A DNA stretch of 11,343 bases from Candidatus Poribacteria bacterium (GCA_002687025.1 NYZG01000433.1:1-11343); one strand, 5' to 3'. Counted from the stretch's first letter, positions 1 through 7,389 are shown. Translations and numbers: made by a program. Notes: generated by a model from the letters alone, not told the origin.

Positions 1-587
1 CGATGTGGATGAAGCAGCAGGAAGAGGGCTCACCCGAGTGGGTAAACGAGCCTTTCAGCGCCCTCGGGCTTCGGTCCAATGAGATGGTCGCCGCGATGAT
101 GCGGGTGCAGCTAGGCAAGATGGACGGCGCGCTGGAGTTGACGCGCGCGGCGAAGGCCGGCTATCTCGCCAAGCTCGAGCCGGGACGTCACTACGTGGCG
201 CAGCACCAGGACGACCCGGAAGGCGATTGCGGGATCAGCGCCGCGATCGTCGTGGAATCGCGCGAGACGGCCGAGCGCTTCGCGAAGGCGCTTACCGCCG
301 AGGGTGTGCCCTCTGGAACGTACCATAACGACGGGTTCCCCGACAGGCACATCTACCGCTACTGGGATTCCATCCTCGAGAAGCGCACGCACCATCCCGG
401 CGTTAGCCCGTGGACGCACCCGATGTACAAGGGCTCCGTCGAGTACCACGAGGACATGTGCCCGCGGACGCTGGACATACTCGGTCGCACGATCCGCTTC
501 GGGTTCAACGTGAATATGACGGCGGAGCACGGAGAGCTGATCGCACGAGCCGTCAACAAGGTGGACTCGGGCCTGAGCGCCTCATAG
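1..587 (+). CDS. DegT/DnrJ/EryC1/StrS family aminotransferase, C-terminal part (5' end outside window)
   Basis: This is the last 194 codons of an open frame that runs off the left edge, so the true start and the PLP-binding lysine are not visible. The fragment matches the C-terminal half of the DegT/DnrJ/EryC1/StrS family. Near residues 19-37 it has the subunit-contact segment FSALGLRSNEMVAAMMRVQL, which corresponds to the family's G-x-N-x-R-x-x-E-x-x-A-A-x-x-x-Q-L. It ends with a CPRTLDILGRTIRFGFNVNM stretch (about residues 153-172), typical of the family's closing domain. Members are PLP enzymes that usually aminate keto-sugars, often for surface polysaccharides or antibiotics; a few are dehydratases. 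The stop is 11 nt before an oxidoreductase start, so the two are probably one operon, which fits sugar modification. The substrate cannot be told from this fragment. The family call is secure; the aminotransferase role is inferred. Confidence 0.85.
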   Translation, partial: MWMKQQEEGSPEWVNEPFSALGLRSNEMVAAMMRVQLGKMDGALELTRAAKAGYLAKLEPGRHYVAQHQDDPEGDCGISAAIVVESRETAERFAKALTAEGVPSGTYHNDGFPDRHIYRYWDSILEKRTHHPGVSPWTHPMYKGSVEYHEDMCPRTLDILGRTIRFGFNVNMTAEHGELIARAVNKVDSGLSAS

Positions 588-598
588 GAAGGCCCCGC

Positions 599-1618
599 AT
601 GGCTGGCTACGGCGTGATCGGCGTCGGGACGATCGGGCGACGGCACATACAGGGATTCGCTGGCGTCTCGGGCGCGACGGTTGAGGCCCTGTCCGACGTG
701 CATCCCGGCGCCCTCGCCGCCGCGGCAAGTTCATACCAGATAGCCAGCGCGTACGCTGATTACCACGATCTCCTTGCGGACGACGCCATCGTCGGTGTCA
801 GCATCTGCACGCCGCCGTTCAATCACGCGGAGATAGCGATCGCCGCGGCTGAGGCGGGGAAGCACGTGCTGTGCGAGAAGCCCATGTGCATGACCGGCGC
901 CGAAGCGGAGGCGATGGTCGCCGCGACAAGGGACGCCGGAGTCGTGCTTGGCGTGTGTCACGCGCGATCGCGGTTCCGCGCGAACACCGAAGCGGCGCGT
1001 GAGTACGTAGCGGACGGCAGACTCGGCGACGTGTACTGCGCGCGCGTGGCGAGCTCGCGGCGACGCGGGCGGCCCGGCGTGGACATCCTGACGCACACCC
1101 GATGGTTCCTCGACGCCGACTTGGCCGGCGGCGGGACGCTGTTCGACATCGGCTGCTACGACATCGACCGCTTGCTGTACATCCTTGGGAGCCCTCGCCC
1201 CGTCTCGGTCAGCGCGATGACGTACCGTGGCATCCCGCACAACCTGCCGGACAACGTGAAGTACGATGTGGAAGAGCACGCGACGCTGTTCGTCCGCTTC
1301 GAGGGCGGCATTGCCGCGACGTTCGAAAAGGCGTCCGCGATCAACGACGTGGGCGAGAACACGACGCAGATCCTCGGCTCCGAGGGTGGCATCCGCCTCG
1401 ACCCGTTCACGTACTTCACCGAGGAAGACGGCGAGCAGGTGGACCTCACGCCCGACCTGCCGCGGGATACGGGTCAGGACCTCTTCAGCGACTTCGTGCG
1501 CGCGTGCGAGCAGGGCGACGAGCCCAAGACGACGGGCGAAGACGGTCTGAAGGTCATGCAGATCATGACGGCGGCTTACGAATCCGCGCGGATCGGCGCC
1601 GAGGTACGCATCTCGTAG
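599..1618 (+). CDS. Gfo/Idh/MocA family NAD(P)-dependent oxidoreductase
   Basis: This 339-residue protein is the usual length for the family. The Rossmann domain opens at once with VIGVGTIGRRH (residues 6-16, GxGxxG). The conserved CEKP motif at 92-95 gives Lys94, the expected cofactor/catalytic lysine. The second domain carries GGGTLFDIGCYDID (177-190), where Tyr187 stands where many members have His; Tyr at this place is known from glucose-fructose oxidoreductase and dihydrodiol dehydrogenase-type members. It should oxidise or reduce a sugar, inositol or related polyol in the cytoplasm; the exact substrate is unknown. ATG 599 was chosen because AGGAAGG (586-592) lies 6 nt upstream and family homology begins there. 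The open frame extends back to 410, but that part is out of frame over the aminotransferase gene. It overlaps or sits close enough to the upstream stop for co-transcription. Confidence 0.9.
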   Translation: MAGYGVIGVGTIGRRHIQGFAGVSGATVEALSDVHPGALAAAASSYQIASAYADYHDLLADDAIVGVSICTPPFNHAEIAIAAAEAGKHVLCEKPMCMTGAEAEAMVAATRDAGVVLGVCHARSRFRANTEAAREYVADGRLGDVYCARVASSRRRGRPGVDILTHTRWFLDADLAGGGTLFDIGCYDIDRLLYILGSPRPVSVSAMTYRGIPHNLPDNVKYDVEEHATLFVRFEGGIAATFEKASAINDVGENTTQILGSEGGIRLDPFTYFTEEDGEQVDLTPDLPRDTGQDLFSDFVRACEQGDEPKTTGEDGLKVMQIMTAAYESARIGAEVRIS

Positions 1619-1694
1619 TGTCCGCCATCGACGCGGTCGCCGCTCGATTCCATCACGGCGTGCGGTCGGCGCGCCCATCCTGGGTTCCTTGCGT

Positions 1695-2459
1695 ATGAGT
1701 GCCGACCTCGATACCGTCGCCCAGCCGATCGACAACTACATTCGCTATCAGGAGATGGTGTTCCGTCGTCAGCAGCGGCTGCTGCGCGCGGCGATGCGCG
1801 GAATGGACGGCGCCGACGCCAGGCGTGAGGAACTCGTGGCGCAGATCCGCGGGTCCGCGCGCAAGCGCCGCAACGAGGAAGAGCTACAGGAGCGCCTATA
1901 CCTCGTCGCCTTCCTTGGCGGGGAAGACGAGTACGACGCGCTTGTCGAACTCGTAACGCCCGAGGACGAGGAGGACCCCCAGTACCTCGACATCGCCGAG
2001 CACCCGCTCCTGCGGGACGAAGAGACCCGGGCGGGGTTCTACGCGGCCCTTGGGACGCTCGGCCAGCAGTTGGGCAACCGCGATAGCAGCAGGCTGGAGA
2101 CCCTGGCGCAACTCCTCCGGCGAGGGATGTCGGATGAGGCGCCGGACGTGAAGATCGCCGCCGCGGGCGCGGTCTCACGGAGCGTGAAGTACAGCCGTCA
2201 GGGGATGGCCCACTATGCGCCGCTCGTCAGACCGCTGCTGCGCATGCTGGGAGATCCGGGGTGGAGCGTAAAACGCGCGGCAGTGTCCGCGCTTGCCGAC
2301 ATCCCCACGCCGGAGTCGCAGAGAGCGTTGGAGCGGTTCGGATCGCGCGAGGAGGACCTGCACCTCAAGCGCTTCGCCGCGTGGGCGCTGAACCGTGTAC
2401 GGGAACGCTCCGGCGTGTTCCGCTCGCTGCTGGATTCCGTCCGAAAAACCAAGCGGTAG
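1695..2459 (+). CDS. HEAT-repeat protein of unknown function
   Basis: This is a 254-residue, highly charged soluble protein with no signal peptide or membrane segment. Residues 1-75 are helical and rich in Arg and Glu (for example RRQQRLLRAAMRG near 24-37 and RKRRNEEELQERLY near 57-69). Residues 76-110 are acidic. The C-terminal half looks like tandem HEAT/armadillo-type helical repeats: APDVKIAAAGAVSRSV (149-164), a pair around LVRPLLRMLGDPGWSVKRAA (177-196) running to about 215, and LKRFAAWALNRV (224-235). Such repeats normally bind other proteins; no enzyme motif is visible. ATG 1695 was chosen over TTG 1689; neither has a good Shine-Dalgarno sequence. The gene lies 76 nt after the oxidoreductase with no clear promoter between, so it may be the third gene of that operon. 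The function is unknown, and a phycobilin-lyase-like or scaffold role would be a guess. Confidence 0.75.
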   Translation: MSADLDTVAQPIDNYIRYQEMVFRRQQRLLRAAMRGMDGADARREELVAQIRGSARKRRNEEELQERLYLVAFLGGEDEYDALVELVTPEDEEDPQYLDIAEHPLLRDEETRAGFYAALGTLGQQLGNRDSSRLETLAQLLRRGMSDEAPDVKIAAAGAVSRSVKYSRQGMAHYAPLVRPLLRMLGDPGWSVKRAAVSALADIPTPESQRALERFGSREEDLHLKRFAAWALNRVRERSGVFRSLLDSVRKTKR

Positions 2460-2465
2460 GACGGC

Positions 2466-2489
2466 GGCGGGCGCCTCGTCGCGCTCGCC
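2466..2489 (+). terminator. possible hairpin terminator after the HEAT-repeat gene
   Basis: Arms GGCGGGC (2466-2472) and GCTCGCC (2483-2489) can form a 7-bp stem with one G-U pair and a 10-nt loop, starting 6 nt after the stop codon. No T-tract follows, so it is only a candidate. It may end transcription weakly or protect the 3' end. Confidence 0.25.
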
Positions 2490-2595
2490 ATCCCACGCGG
2501 CTGTCCCTGTCCCACTCCTGATTCGCTTCCGCTACCGGTTCTGCGTCGGCTCTGTTGCGGGCAACGCATCCATCGTCCCCACTGCAGCCACGCGG

Positions 2596-2620
2596 GGCGG
2601 CCGTTCGGACGAACGCCGCC
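2596..2620. promoter_or_regulatory. imperfect palindrome overlapping the coaBC promoter (candidate operator or RNA hairpin)
   Basis: The core CGTTCGGACGAACG (2602-2615) is a 6-bp inverted repeat around GA. It is extended by GGCGG (2596-2600) on the left and CCGCC (2616-2620) on the right, with a single unpaired C at 2601, giving 11-bp arms. It ends 7 nt before the proposed -10 (2628-2633), so it covers the place where a -35 would lie. That position is what is expected of an operator. As RNA from an upstream start it could also fold with a GGAC tetraloop. The regulator is unknown. Confidence 0.5.
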
Positions 2621-2624
2621 GCTG

Positions 2625-2633
2625 TGGTAGCAT
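2625..2633 (+). promoter_or_regulatory. probable extended -10 promoter of coaBC
   Basis: TGG-TAGCAT fits an extended -10 (TGn plus a TATAAT-like hexamer, 4 of 6 bases). The best -35 candidate, TTCGGA (2604-2609) at 18-nt spacing, is poor and lies inside the palindrome. Transcription would begin near 2640, leaving a leader of about 20 nt before GTG 2659. Very similar -10 elements precede guaA and dusB in this window. Confidence 0.45.
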
Positions 2634-2658
2634 AGCTGTGGGTCTTGGGGGAGTGTCC

Positions 2659-3906
2659 GTGGAAGCGGCCGTGAACGGCAAGAACATCGTCCTCGGAGTC
2701 ACGGGGAGCATCGCCGCGTACAAGGCCGCCGATATAGCGGGCGGTCTGCGCAAGGCCGGCGCCGACGTTCACATCGTAATGACCGACGCCGCCACGCGGT
2801 TCGTGACGCCGACGACGCTGGCCACCATCTCCCGCAATCGCGTCCACCGCCACCAGTTCGACGATTCCCGCTGGGAGCCGGGGCACACCGCCCTGGCCGA
2901 CGCCGCCGACCTGTTCGTCATCGCCCCCGCCACGGCGAACATCATCGCCAGGATGGCGCACGGCATCGCCGACGACCTTCTCTCGACGCTGCTCGTCGCG
3001 GCCCGCTGCCCGACGCTCGTGGCGCCGGCGATGAACGTGCACATGTACGAGAGCGTCGTCGTGCAGGAGAACCTACGTGAGCTCAGGGATCGTGGCGTGT
3101 CCATCGCCGATCCGGAGTACGGCATGCTCGCCTGCGGCTACGAGGGCCAGGGACGGTTGCGATCGGTCGACATCCTGCTGACCGACATCGAGCGGCTAGC
3201 CGAAGCCTCCACGTACCGGCCCGACGCGCCGTCTGCCGTTCGCGATCTGGAGGGCGTGCGCGTCGTCGTGACGGCAGGACCCACGCGTGAGGCCCTGGAC
3301 CCCGTGCGCTTCATCAGCAACCACAGCACCGGCAAGATGGGGTACGCCATCGCGGCCGAGGCGGCCGCGCGCGGCGCCGACGTCACGCTCGTGACCGGCC
3401 CGACGGCCCTGGATACCCCCGGCGGCGTCGCGCGCGTCGACGTGGATTCCGCGCGTGAGATGCGCGACGCGACCGTACACGCGTTCGACGGGGCCGACGT
3501 CGCCATCCTGTCCGCGGCCGTGGCGGATTACGAGCCGGCCGAGGTCGCCGACCACAAGATCAAGAAGGACGACGGGCCACTGACTCTCACCCTCCAGAGA
3601 ACGCCGGACATCGCCGCCGAGCTCGGGGGCGTGAAGGGGGATCGCCTTCTCGTCGCCTTTGCCGCCGAAACCCAGGACGCGATCGCCAACGCGCGCGAGA
3701 AGCTCCGTCGCAAGAACGCGGACCTCATCGTCGTGAACGACATCACGCAGCCCGGCGCGGGCTTCGGCACGGACACGAACCTCGTCACGATCCTCGGCGA
3801 CGACGGCGAATCCGAGGAGCTTCCATTGCTCAGTAAGCGGGATGTCGCCGCGCGGTTACTCGACGCCGTGCAGAGGCGTCGTTCTCCGGTCGAGGGTCGG
3901 GCGTGA
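2659..3906 (+). CDS. coaBC: bifunctional phosphopantothenoylcysteine decarboxylase / phosphopantothenate-cysteine ligase
   Basis: CoaBC (Dfp) carries out two steps of coenzyme A synthesis in the cytoplasm: ligation of cysteine to 4'-phosphopantothenate, then FMN-dependent decarboxylation to 4'-phosphopantetheine. The 415-residue product has the normal length of about 400. The CoaC half starts with NIVLGVTGSIAAYKA (9-23) and has His77 (GHTALA), the FMN-site segment APATANIIARM (89-99), the PAMN motif (123-126) and the flap cysteine Cys159 in MLACGYEGQGR. The CoaB half has VTAGPTREALDPVRFISNHS (204-223) followed by TGKMG (224-228), then AAVADYEP (286-293), KIKK (300-303) and TPDI (315-318). No key residue is missing. 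GTG 2659 is preferred because GGGGGAG (2647-2653) lies 5 nt upstream. GTG 2671, with GGAAG in front, is a close alternative and GTG 2653 less likely. The stop overlaps the next start. Confidence 0.96.
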   Translation: MEAAVNGKNIVLGVTGSIAAYKAADIAGGLRKAGADVHIVMTDAATRFVTPTTLATISRNRVHRHQFDDSRWEPGHTALADAADLFVIAPATANIIARMAHGIADDLLSTLLVAARCPTLVAPAMNVHMYESVVVQENLRELRDRGVSIADPEYGMLACGYEGQGRLRSVDILLTDIERLAEASTYRPDAPSAVRDLEGVRVVVTAGPTREALDPVRFISNHSTGKMGYAIAAEAAARGADVTLVTGPTALDTPGGVARVDVDSAREMRDATVHAFDGADVAILSAAVADYEPAEVADHKIKKDDGPLTLTLQRTPDIAAELGGVKGDRLLVAFAAETQDAIANAREKLRRKNADLIVVNDITQPGAGFGTDTNLVTILGDDGESEELPLLSKRDVAARLLDAVQRRRSPVEGRA

Positions 3907-6140
3907 GGTCAATGTCGCGCCTGACTGCCATCCTGCCCGCCCTTCTGATCGCATCGGCCGTGCTCCTCGCGGGCTGTGACGACACAACGGCGCGACGCCA
4001 GGATGTCGCGTCGGCCGCGGGCTCGGGAACGCCCGGGGCGCCGGATGCCGCGGAAGTTGTCGTCGTGCCGAACTTCCCCGCGGGCGCCGACGACTGGCCC
4101 CTCGAACTGCGCGACCTCTCGAAGTCCGGTTCCTCTCCCGACGCCAAGTTGACGCCGCCGCTGGCGCTTGGGTGGAAGTTCAGGACCGGGGCCGGCATCG
4201 TCGGCGGCCCGATCGTGGCGCGCGGCGCCGTCTACGTGGGTTCCAAGGACGGGCGCCTGTACGCGCTCGATGCGAATCGCTGGGGCGAGCGGTGGCGCTT
4301 CCGAGCGTCCGGTGAGATACACGCCTCGCCGGCGTATGCCGACGGCGTGGTGACCTTTACGGACACCAAGGGGAAGCTGTACGGGGTGAACGCGGCTACT
4401 GGAAAGCTGCTCTGGGACAAGACGCTCCACAGCGTGACGAGCTCGGCGCCGGTGTTCGGCGATGGCCGCGTGTGGCTAGGGATGCACCCGGACAAGCTGG
4501 TCGCGTTCGACCGTGGCACGGGCGCCGAACTGCGCACTAGCCGCGTCCGCGCTACGATCGGCGGCGTCGCCTACGCGACCGCGAACGGCGTTCTGCGGCC
4601 AGAGCAGCCGGTCACCGCGGCCGCGCCCGCGACGGCAGAAGCCGCGACCACACGCAGCCAACCCGTGCGCGCCAGTGGCGTCACGTATCTGGGGTACCAG
4701 GACGGAGCCCTGCGCGCGTTCGACGCATCGGGCGCTGAGACATGGGCAACCACGCTCCCTGCGGCCGTCGAAGGGACGCCGGCCATCGCCGACGGCAAGC
4801 TATATGTGCCGTGCGCCGACGGCTCGCTCTACGTCTTCGTCAACGAGGATGCGGCTCCCGCCCCGCCTCCACCCGACCGCGACATGGTGACGATCACGCA
4901 GTGGGAGACGCGACCACACGCTCGCCCCGACGTCTCGTCGGCCCTGGACCTCGTGCTGAATTCCGACACCGAACTCGCCCTGCTCGAACGGGCCGATGGC
5001 TGGGTCCACGTCGAACTGCCCAACGGCGATCCGGCGTGGATCGCGCCCGGAGCGTGGGCGACTCTGTCCGACGCCGTCCGCGACGCGCCCTTCCGTGAGA
5101 ACCGATCCGCCGCGGCCGTGGAGCGCACGATCGAGCTGCCGGACGGCGCGGAGAAGCCCGTGTGGTCTCCCGACGGCTCGACGGTCGCCTTCATGTTGCG
5201 GCGCGACCTTCGCGGGCGTTTCTGGCAGGCGCAGGGGGTATGGCTGTTCGACGTGGCCGAGCGGCGTACGCAGTCCATCGCGCACGGCGCCTTCTTCAGC
5301 CCGTACATGTCGTGGTCGCTGGACGGTCAGTGGGTCGCCTTCGAACGCTACGAGGGTGATGTCCCGGTGGTCGAGATCGCCGGCGCGGACACTCCCACCC
5401 CGAAGCTCATCGCCGAGGGGACGGCGCCCGCGTGGTCGCCCAAGGCACATCGGTTGGTCTTCTACCGTCCGTTTGCCGAGGGCGAGGAACTGTGGCGCAT
5501 CAACAGCGACCGGACCGGAGCGGAGTTACTCCTCGAACTGCCCGTGGACGGCTACCTCGACGACTACCGGCCGGCGCGGCCGGCGGCGTGGACCGCGGTC
5601 GGCGATCGCGTAGCCGTGGGAGCCGACTCGCGGCACTACGACGATGCGGTCGCCCGACTCATCATCAAGGAGCCAGAGGGCGAGGCAGAAGAGACGACCA
5701 TCGCCACGCCCGCGAAGCAGTTCCGAGGCATGTCGTGGTCGCCCGATGGGGAGAAGATCGCGTGTGTGCTGGCCGGCCACCTCGGGCGAAGCTTGGGGGA
5801 CCCTCTGGACCAACGCGTTACCGTGTATTGGCCCGATCAATCGCACCCTCCCGTCAGCGCCTCACACGCCGCGGCCTGTTGGGTCGCGCCGAATCACCTC
5901 GCCTATGTGGAGCTGCCGACGACCGCGGGCGCGCCGTCGAAGGTGTGGTTGCTCGACGTGACGACGGAGCAACGCACGCTGCTGCTATACGCCACGGACT
6001 CCGTCACGTCGCTCGCGTGGATACCGGAACGCGAGAGGCTATGCGTCTGGTCGACGTCCGACTACCTGCGCGACGGAAAGTACCAGCCCGCGCGCACCCG
6101 TGGCTGGCTGGTACGCGTCGAAGTTCCCCCGTCGACCTGA
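3903..6140 (+). CDS. three-module lipoprotein: PQQ-type propeller, SH3-like domain, TolB/WD40-like propeller
   Basis: This is a 745-residue predicted lipoprotein. Basic and hydrophobic residues 1-24 lead to the lipobox LAGC with Cys25 as the lipidated residue. Residues about 85-315 hold PQQ-like beta-propeller repeats (VYVGSKDGRLYALDANRWGE at 110-129, KLYGVNAATGKLLWDKTL at 158-175, LYVPCADGSLYVFV at 299-312), broken by an Ala/Thr-rich linker near 234-257. After a Pro-rich hinge (319-324), residues about 328-388 resemble a bacterial SH3 domain (LLERADGWVHVELPNGDPAW at 360-379). The rest has TolB/PD40-type blades with repeated W-S-x-D/K-G-like turns: VWSPDG (420-425), SWSLDG (470-475), AWSPKA (510-515), SWSPDG (611-616). 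There are no catalytic motifs, so a scaffold or binding role at the envelope is likely; the propeller resembles BamB only in fold class. GTG 3903 overlaps the coaBC stop (GTGA) with GAGGG 6 nt upstream; ATG 3912 is the alternative. Confidence 0.8.
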   Translation: MRSMSRLTAILPALLIASAVLLAGCDDTTARRQDVASAAGSGTPGAPDAAEVVVVPNFPAGADDWPLELRDLSKSGSSPDAKLTPPLALGWKFRTGAGIVGGPIVARGAVYVGSKDGRLYALDANRWGERWRFRASGEIHASPAYADGVVTFTDTKGKLYGVNAATGKLLWDKTLHSVTSSAPVFGDGRVWLGMHPDKLVAFDRGTGAELRTSRVRATIGGVAYATANGVLRPEQPVTAAAPATAEAATTRSQPVRASGVTYLGYQDGALRAFDASGAETWATTLPAAVEGTPAIADGKLYVPCADGSLYVFVNEDAAPAPPPPDRDMVTITQWETRPHARPDVSSALDLVLNSDTELALLERADGWVHVELPNGDPAWIAPGAWATLSDAVRDAPFRENRSAAAVERTIELPDGAEKPVWSPDGSTVAFMLRRDLRGRFWQAQGVWLFDVAERRTQSIAHGAFFSPYMSWSLDGQWVAFERYEGDVPVVEIAGADTPTPKLIAEGTAPAWSPKAHRLVFYRPFAEGEELWRINSDRTGAELLLELPVDGYLDDYRPARPAAWTAVGDRVAVGADSRHYDDAVARLIIKEPEGEAEETTIATPAKQFRGMSWSPDGEKIACVLAGHLGRSLGDPLDQRVTVYWPDQSHPPVSASHAAACWVAPNHLAYVELPTTAGAPSKVWLLDVTTEQRTLLLYATDSVTSLAWIPERERLCVWSTSDYLRDGKYQPARTRGWLVRVEVPPST

Positions 6141-6141
6141 T

Positions 6142-6169
6142 CCGATACCGGGCGGCCGCCACCCATCGG
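6142..6169 (+). terminator. possible hairpin terminator after the lipoprotein gene
   Basis: Starting 1 nt after the stop, CCGAT (6142-6146) pairs with ATCGG (6165-6169), and inside it GGG (6150-6152) pairs with CCC (6162-6164), with a 3-nt bulge on the left arm and a 9-nt loop. No T-tract follows. The place, in a convergent gap, fits a terminator, but the structure alone is weak. Confidence 0.3.
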
Positions 6170-6199
6170 GACCGGCGCCTTCGCAAATGCGCTCGCAAT

Positions 6200-6218
6200 G
6201 CCGCGGAAGAAAAGCGGC
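6200..6218. terminator. possible bidirectional hairpin between convergent genes
   Basis: GCCGC (6200-6204) and GCGGC (6214-6218) form a perfect 5-bp GC stem around a purine-rich 9-nt loop. It lies 60 nt past the lipoprotein stop and 93 nt past the stop of the leftward barrel gene, so it could serve either strand. The stem is short and no T-tract follows on either side. Confidence 0.22.
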
Positions 6219-6311
6219 GGCACGGTAGAGCTATAGTCTGACGTACGCGCGCATGTGCGTGAGACGCAATGGCACGTGGATCGCCGATATGGTCGCGCCG
6301 GATGCGACGTG

Positions 6312-7256
6312 CTAGAAGGCGGCGCTGAGGGACACGCGGTTGGACGGCCCGAGATCGCCGAGAGAGACGAAAGCGTAGTCGATCACGAAGCCGCCGAGGA
6401 GAAGACCAAAGCCGCCCGTGAGCCCTGCCACGGTCCCGTGGTCGGCCCCGCCGAAGTCGTAGCGGTAGCCGCCGCGCAGGACCAACGGGTCCAGGATCTC
6501 ATATGAGATGCCGGCGCCGACCTTGATGTCGTCGTCCGTCGGCATCGCGACATCCAAGGCGAGTGCCGCTCGGTCGTCGGCGACGCGATAACCGACGCCC
6601 GCGCGCAGCGTGGTCGGAAGCGAAAAGCCTTCGGTGTCGAACTTCATCGACGTGCCGAGGTGCTGGATGGTCGCCGCGACCGATGCCGGGGTGTCGGGGA
6701 TGTCGTATCGCACGCCCGCATCCACCGCGAAACCGCTCGCGGACGCGTCGTCGATCTCTTGCCGGAGGATCTTTCCCTGCACGCCGATGGACAGGTCGTC
6801 GTTCACGGCGAAGCCCACGCCCACGCCCGCCGCCAAGTCGGAAGGTCTGAAGACGCCCGTTGGCTCGCCCGTCTCGTCTCGTCCCTCGATCTCGCCGTAG
6901 TCGAAGTAGTTGACGAAGACGCCCAACCCCGTCGTGTCGTTGAGCGGATGGGCGAATGCCGCGTAGTTCTGACGCAGGTCGAGTATCCACTCGTTGTTCA
7001 TCAGGGCGAGATGCGTCGCGCGGGTGTGCGCCAGGCCTGCCGGGTTCCAATAGGTCGCGTAGGCGTCCTCGGAGAGGGCAATGCCCGCGCCTCCGCGCCC
7101 GACCGTCGCGGCCCCGACCCCCAACTTGAGCGTGGGGAAGGCGGCGGTGCCGACGTCTTCGTTAGGATCGGCGAGGCAGGTGGCAGCGACGCCCAGCAAG
7201 CCGAGAACCACCGCGACCGACAACGCTTGCATCCATGACCCGAAGCGACGATTCAC
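6312..7256 (-). CDS. PorV/PorQ (UPF0164)-like outer-membrane barrel protein
   Basis: This 314-residue protein has a signal peptide (MNRRFGSWMQ, then a hydrophobic run ending at about Ala29, with CLA before DPNE). The mature start carries the signature of the PorV/PorQ/UPF0164 group: GVGAATVGRGGAGIALSED (46-64), then the hallmark YWNPAGLA (69-76), then NNEWILDLRQNYAAFAHPL (87-105). The remainder has alternating Gly- and aromatic-rich strands and ends in Phe (SLSAAF), the usual last residue of an outer-membrane barrel. PorV in type IX secretion carries cargo to the cell-surface attachment complex, but many relatives lie outside any T9SS and have no known role; no other T9SS part is in view. GTG 7256 was chosen because GGAG (complement of 7265-7268) lies 8 nt upstream and it gives a clean signal peptide. 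A longer frame back to 7331 would spoil the signal peptide and run over the promoter. Confidence 0.82.
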   Translation of the reverse strand: MNRRFGSWMQALSVAVVLGLLGVAATCLADPNEDVGTAAFPTLKLGVGAATVGRGGAGIALSEDAYATYWNPAGLAHTRATHLALMNNEWILDLRQNYAAFAHPLNDTTGLGVFVNYFDYGEIEGRDETGEPTGVFRPSDLAAGVGVGFAVNDDLSIGVQGKILRQEIDDASASGFAVDAGVRYDIPDTPASVAATIQHLGTSMKFDTEGFSLPTTLRAGVGYRVADDRAALALDVAMPTDDDIKVGAGISYEILDPLVLRGGYRYDFGGADHGTVAGLTGGFGLLLGGFVIDYAFVSLGDLGPSNRVSLSAAF

Positions 7257-7302
7257 GGCGAGGACTCCGATCGCTGATTCGCTACGACACGCCGACTGTG
7301 GG

Positions 7303-7331
7303 ATTCTACCCGCGTGCGACACGCGCGGCAA
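7303..7331 (-). promoter_or_regulatory. sigma-70-type promoter of the PorV-like gene
   Basis: Read leftward, TTGCCG (7331-7326) and TAGAAT (7308-7303) are separated by exactly 17 nt and match the -35 and -10 consensus at 4 and 5 of 6 bases. Transcription would begin near 7296, about 40 nt before GTG 7256. It lies in the gap after guaA, so the barrel gene can be expressed on its own. Confidence 0.55.
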
Positions 7332-7389
7332 CGACCACGCGTCGGGGAAGCCTATCGCAGTGGTGGTACCGCGTCAACGCGCTGGCCTC

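Noticed and set aside
410..598. Upstream extension of the Gfo/Idh/MocA frame
   Set aside because: It lies out of frame over the aminotransferase gene; family homology and a strong ribosome site begin at 599.
731..1735. Long leftward open frame opposite the Gfo/Idh/MocA gene (about 334 codons)
   Set aside because: Arg-rich, low-complexity product with no recognisable family, entirely antisense to a well-supported enzyme. Long mirror frames are expected in GC-rich DNA.
2602..2615. LexA box at the coaBC palindrome
   Set aside because: The Gram-positive-type LexA site is GAAC-N4-GTTC; here the arms are the other way round (GTTC-N4-GAAC), so LexA is not supported.
6232..6237. TATAGT as a -10 in the convergent gap, perhaps for a small RNA
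   Set aside because: No -35 or TGn extension is present and no gene follows on that strand; it would fire into the antisense strand of the barrel gene. Not enough to call.
5432..6241. Second rightward frame of 269 codons within the lipoprotein gene, running into the gap
   Set aside because: Arg/Gly-rich composition typical of an out-of-frame reading; it overlaps the WD40-like blades of the real frame.
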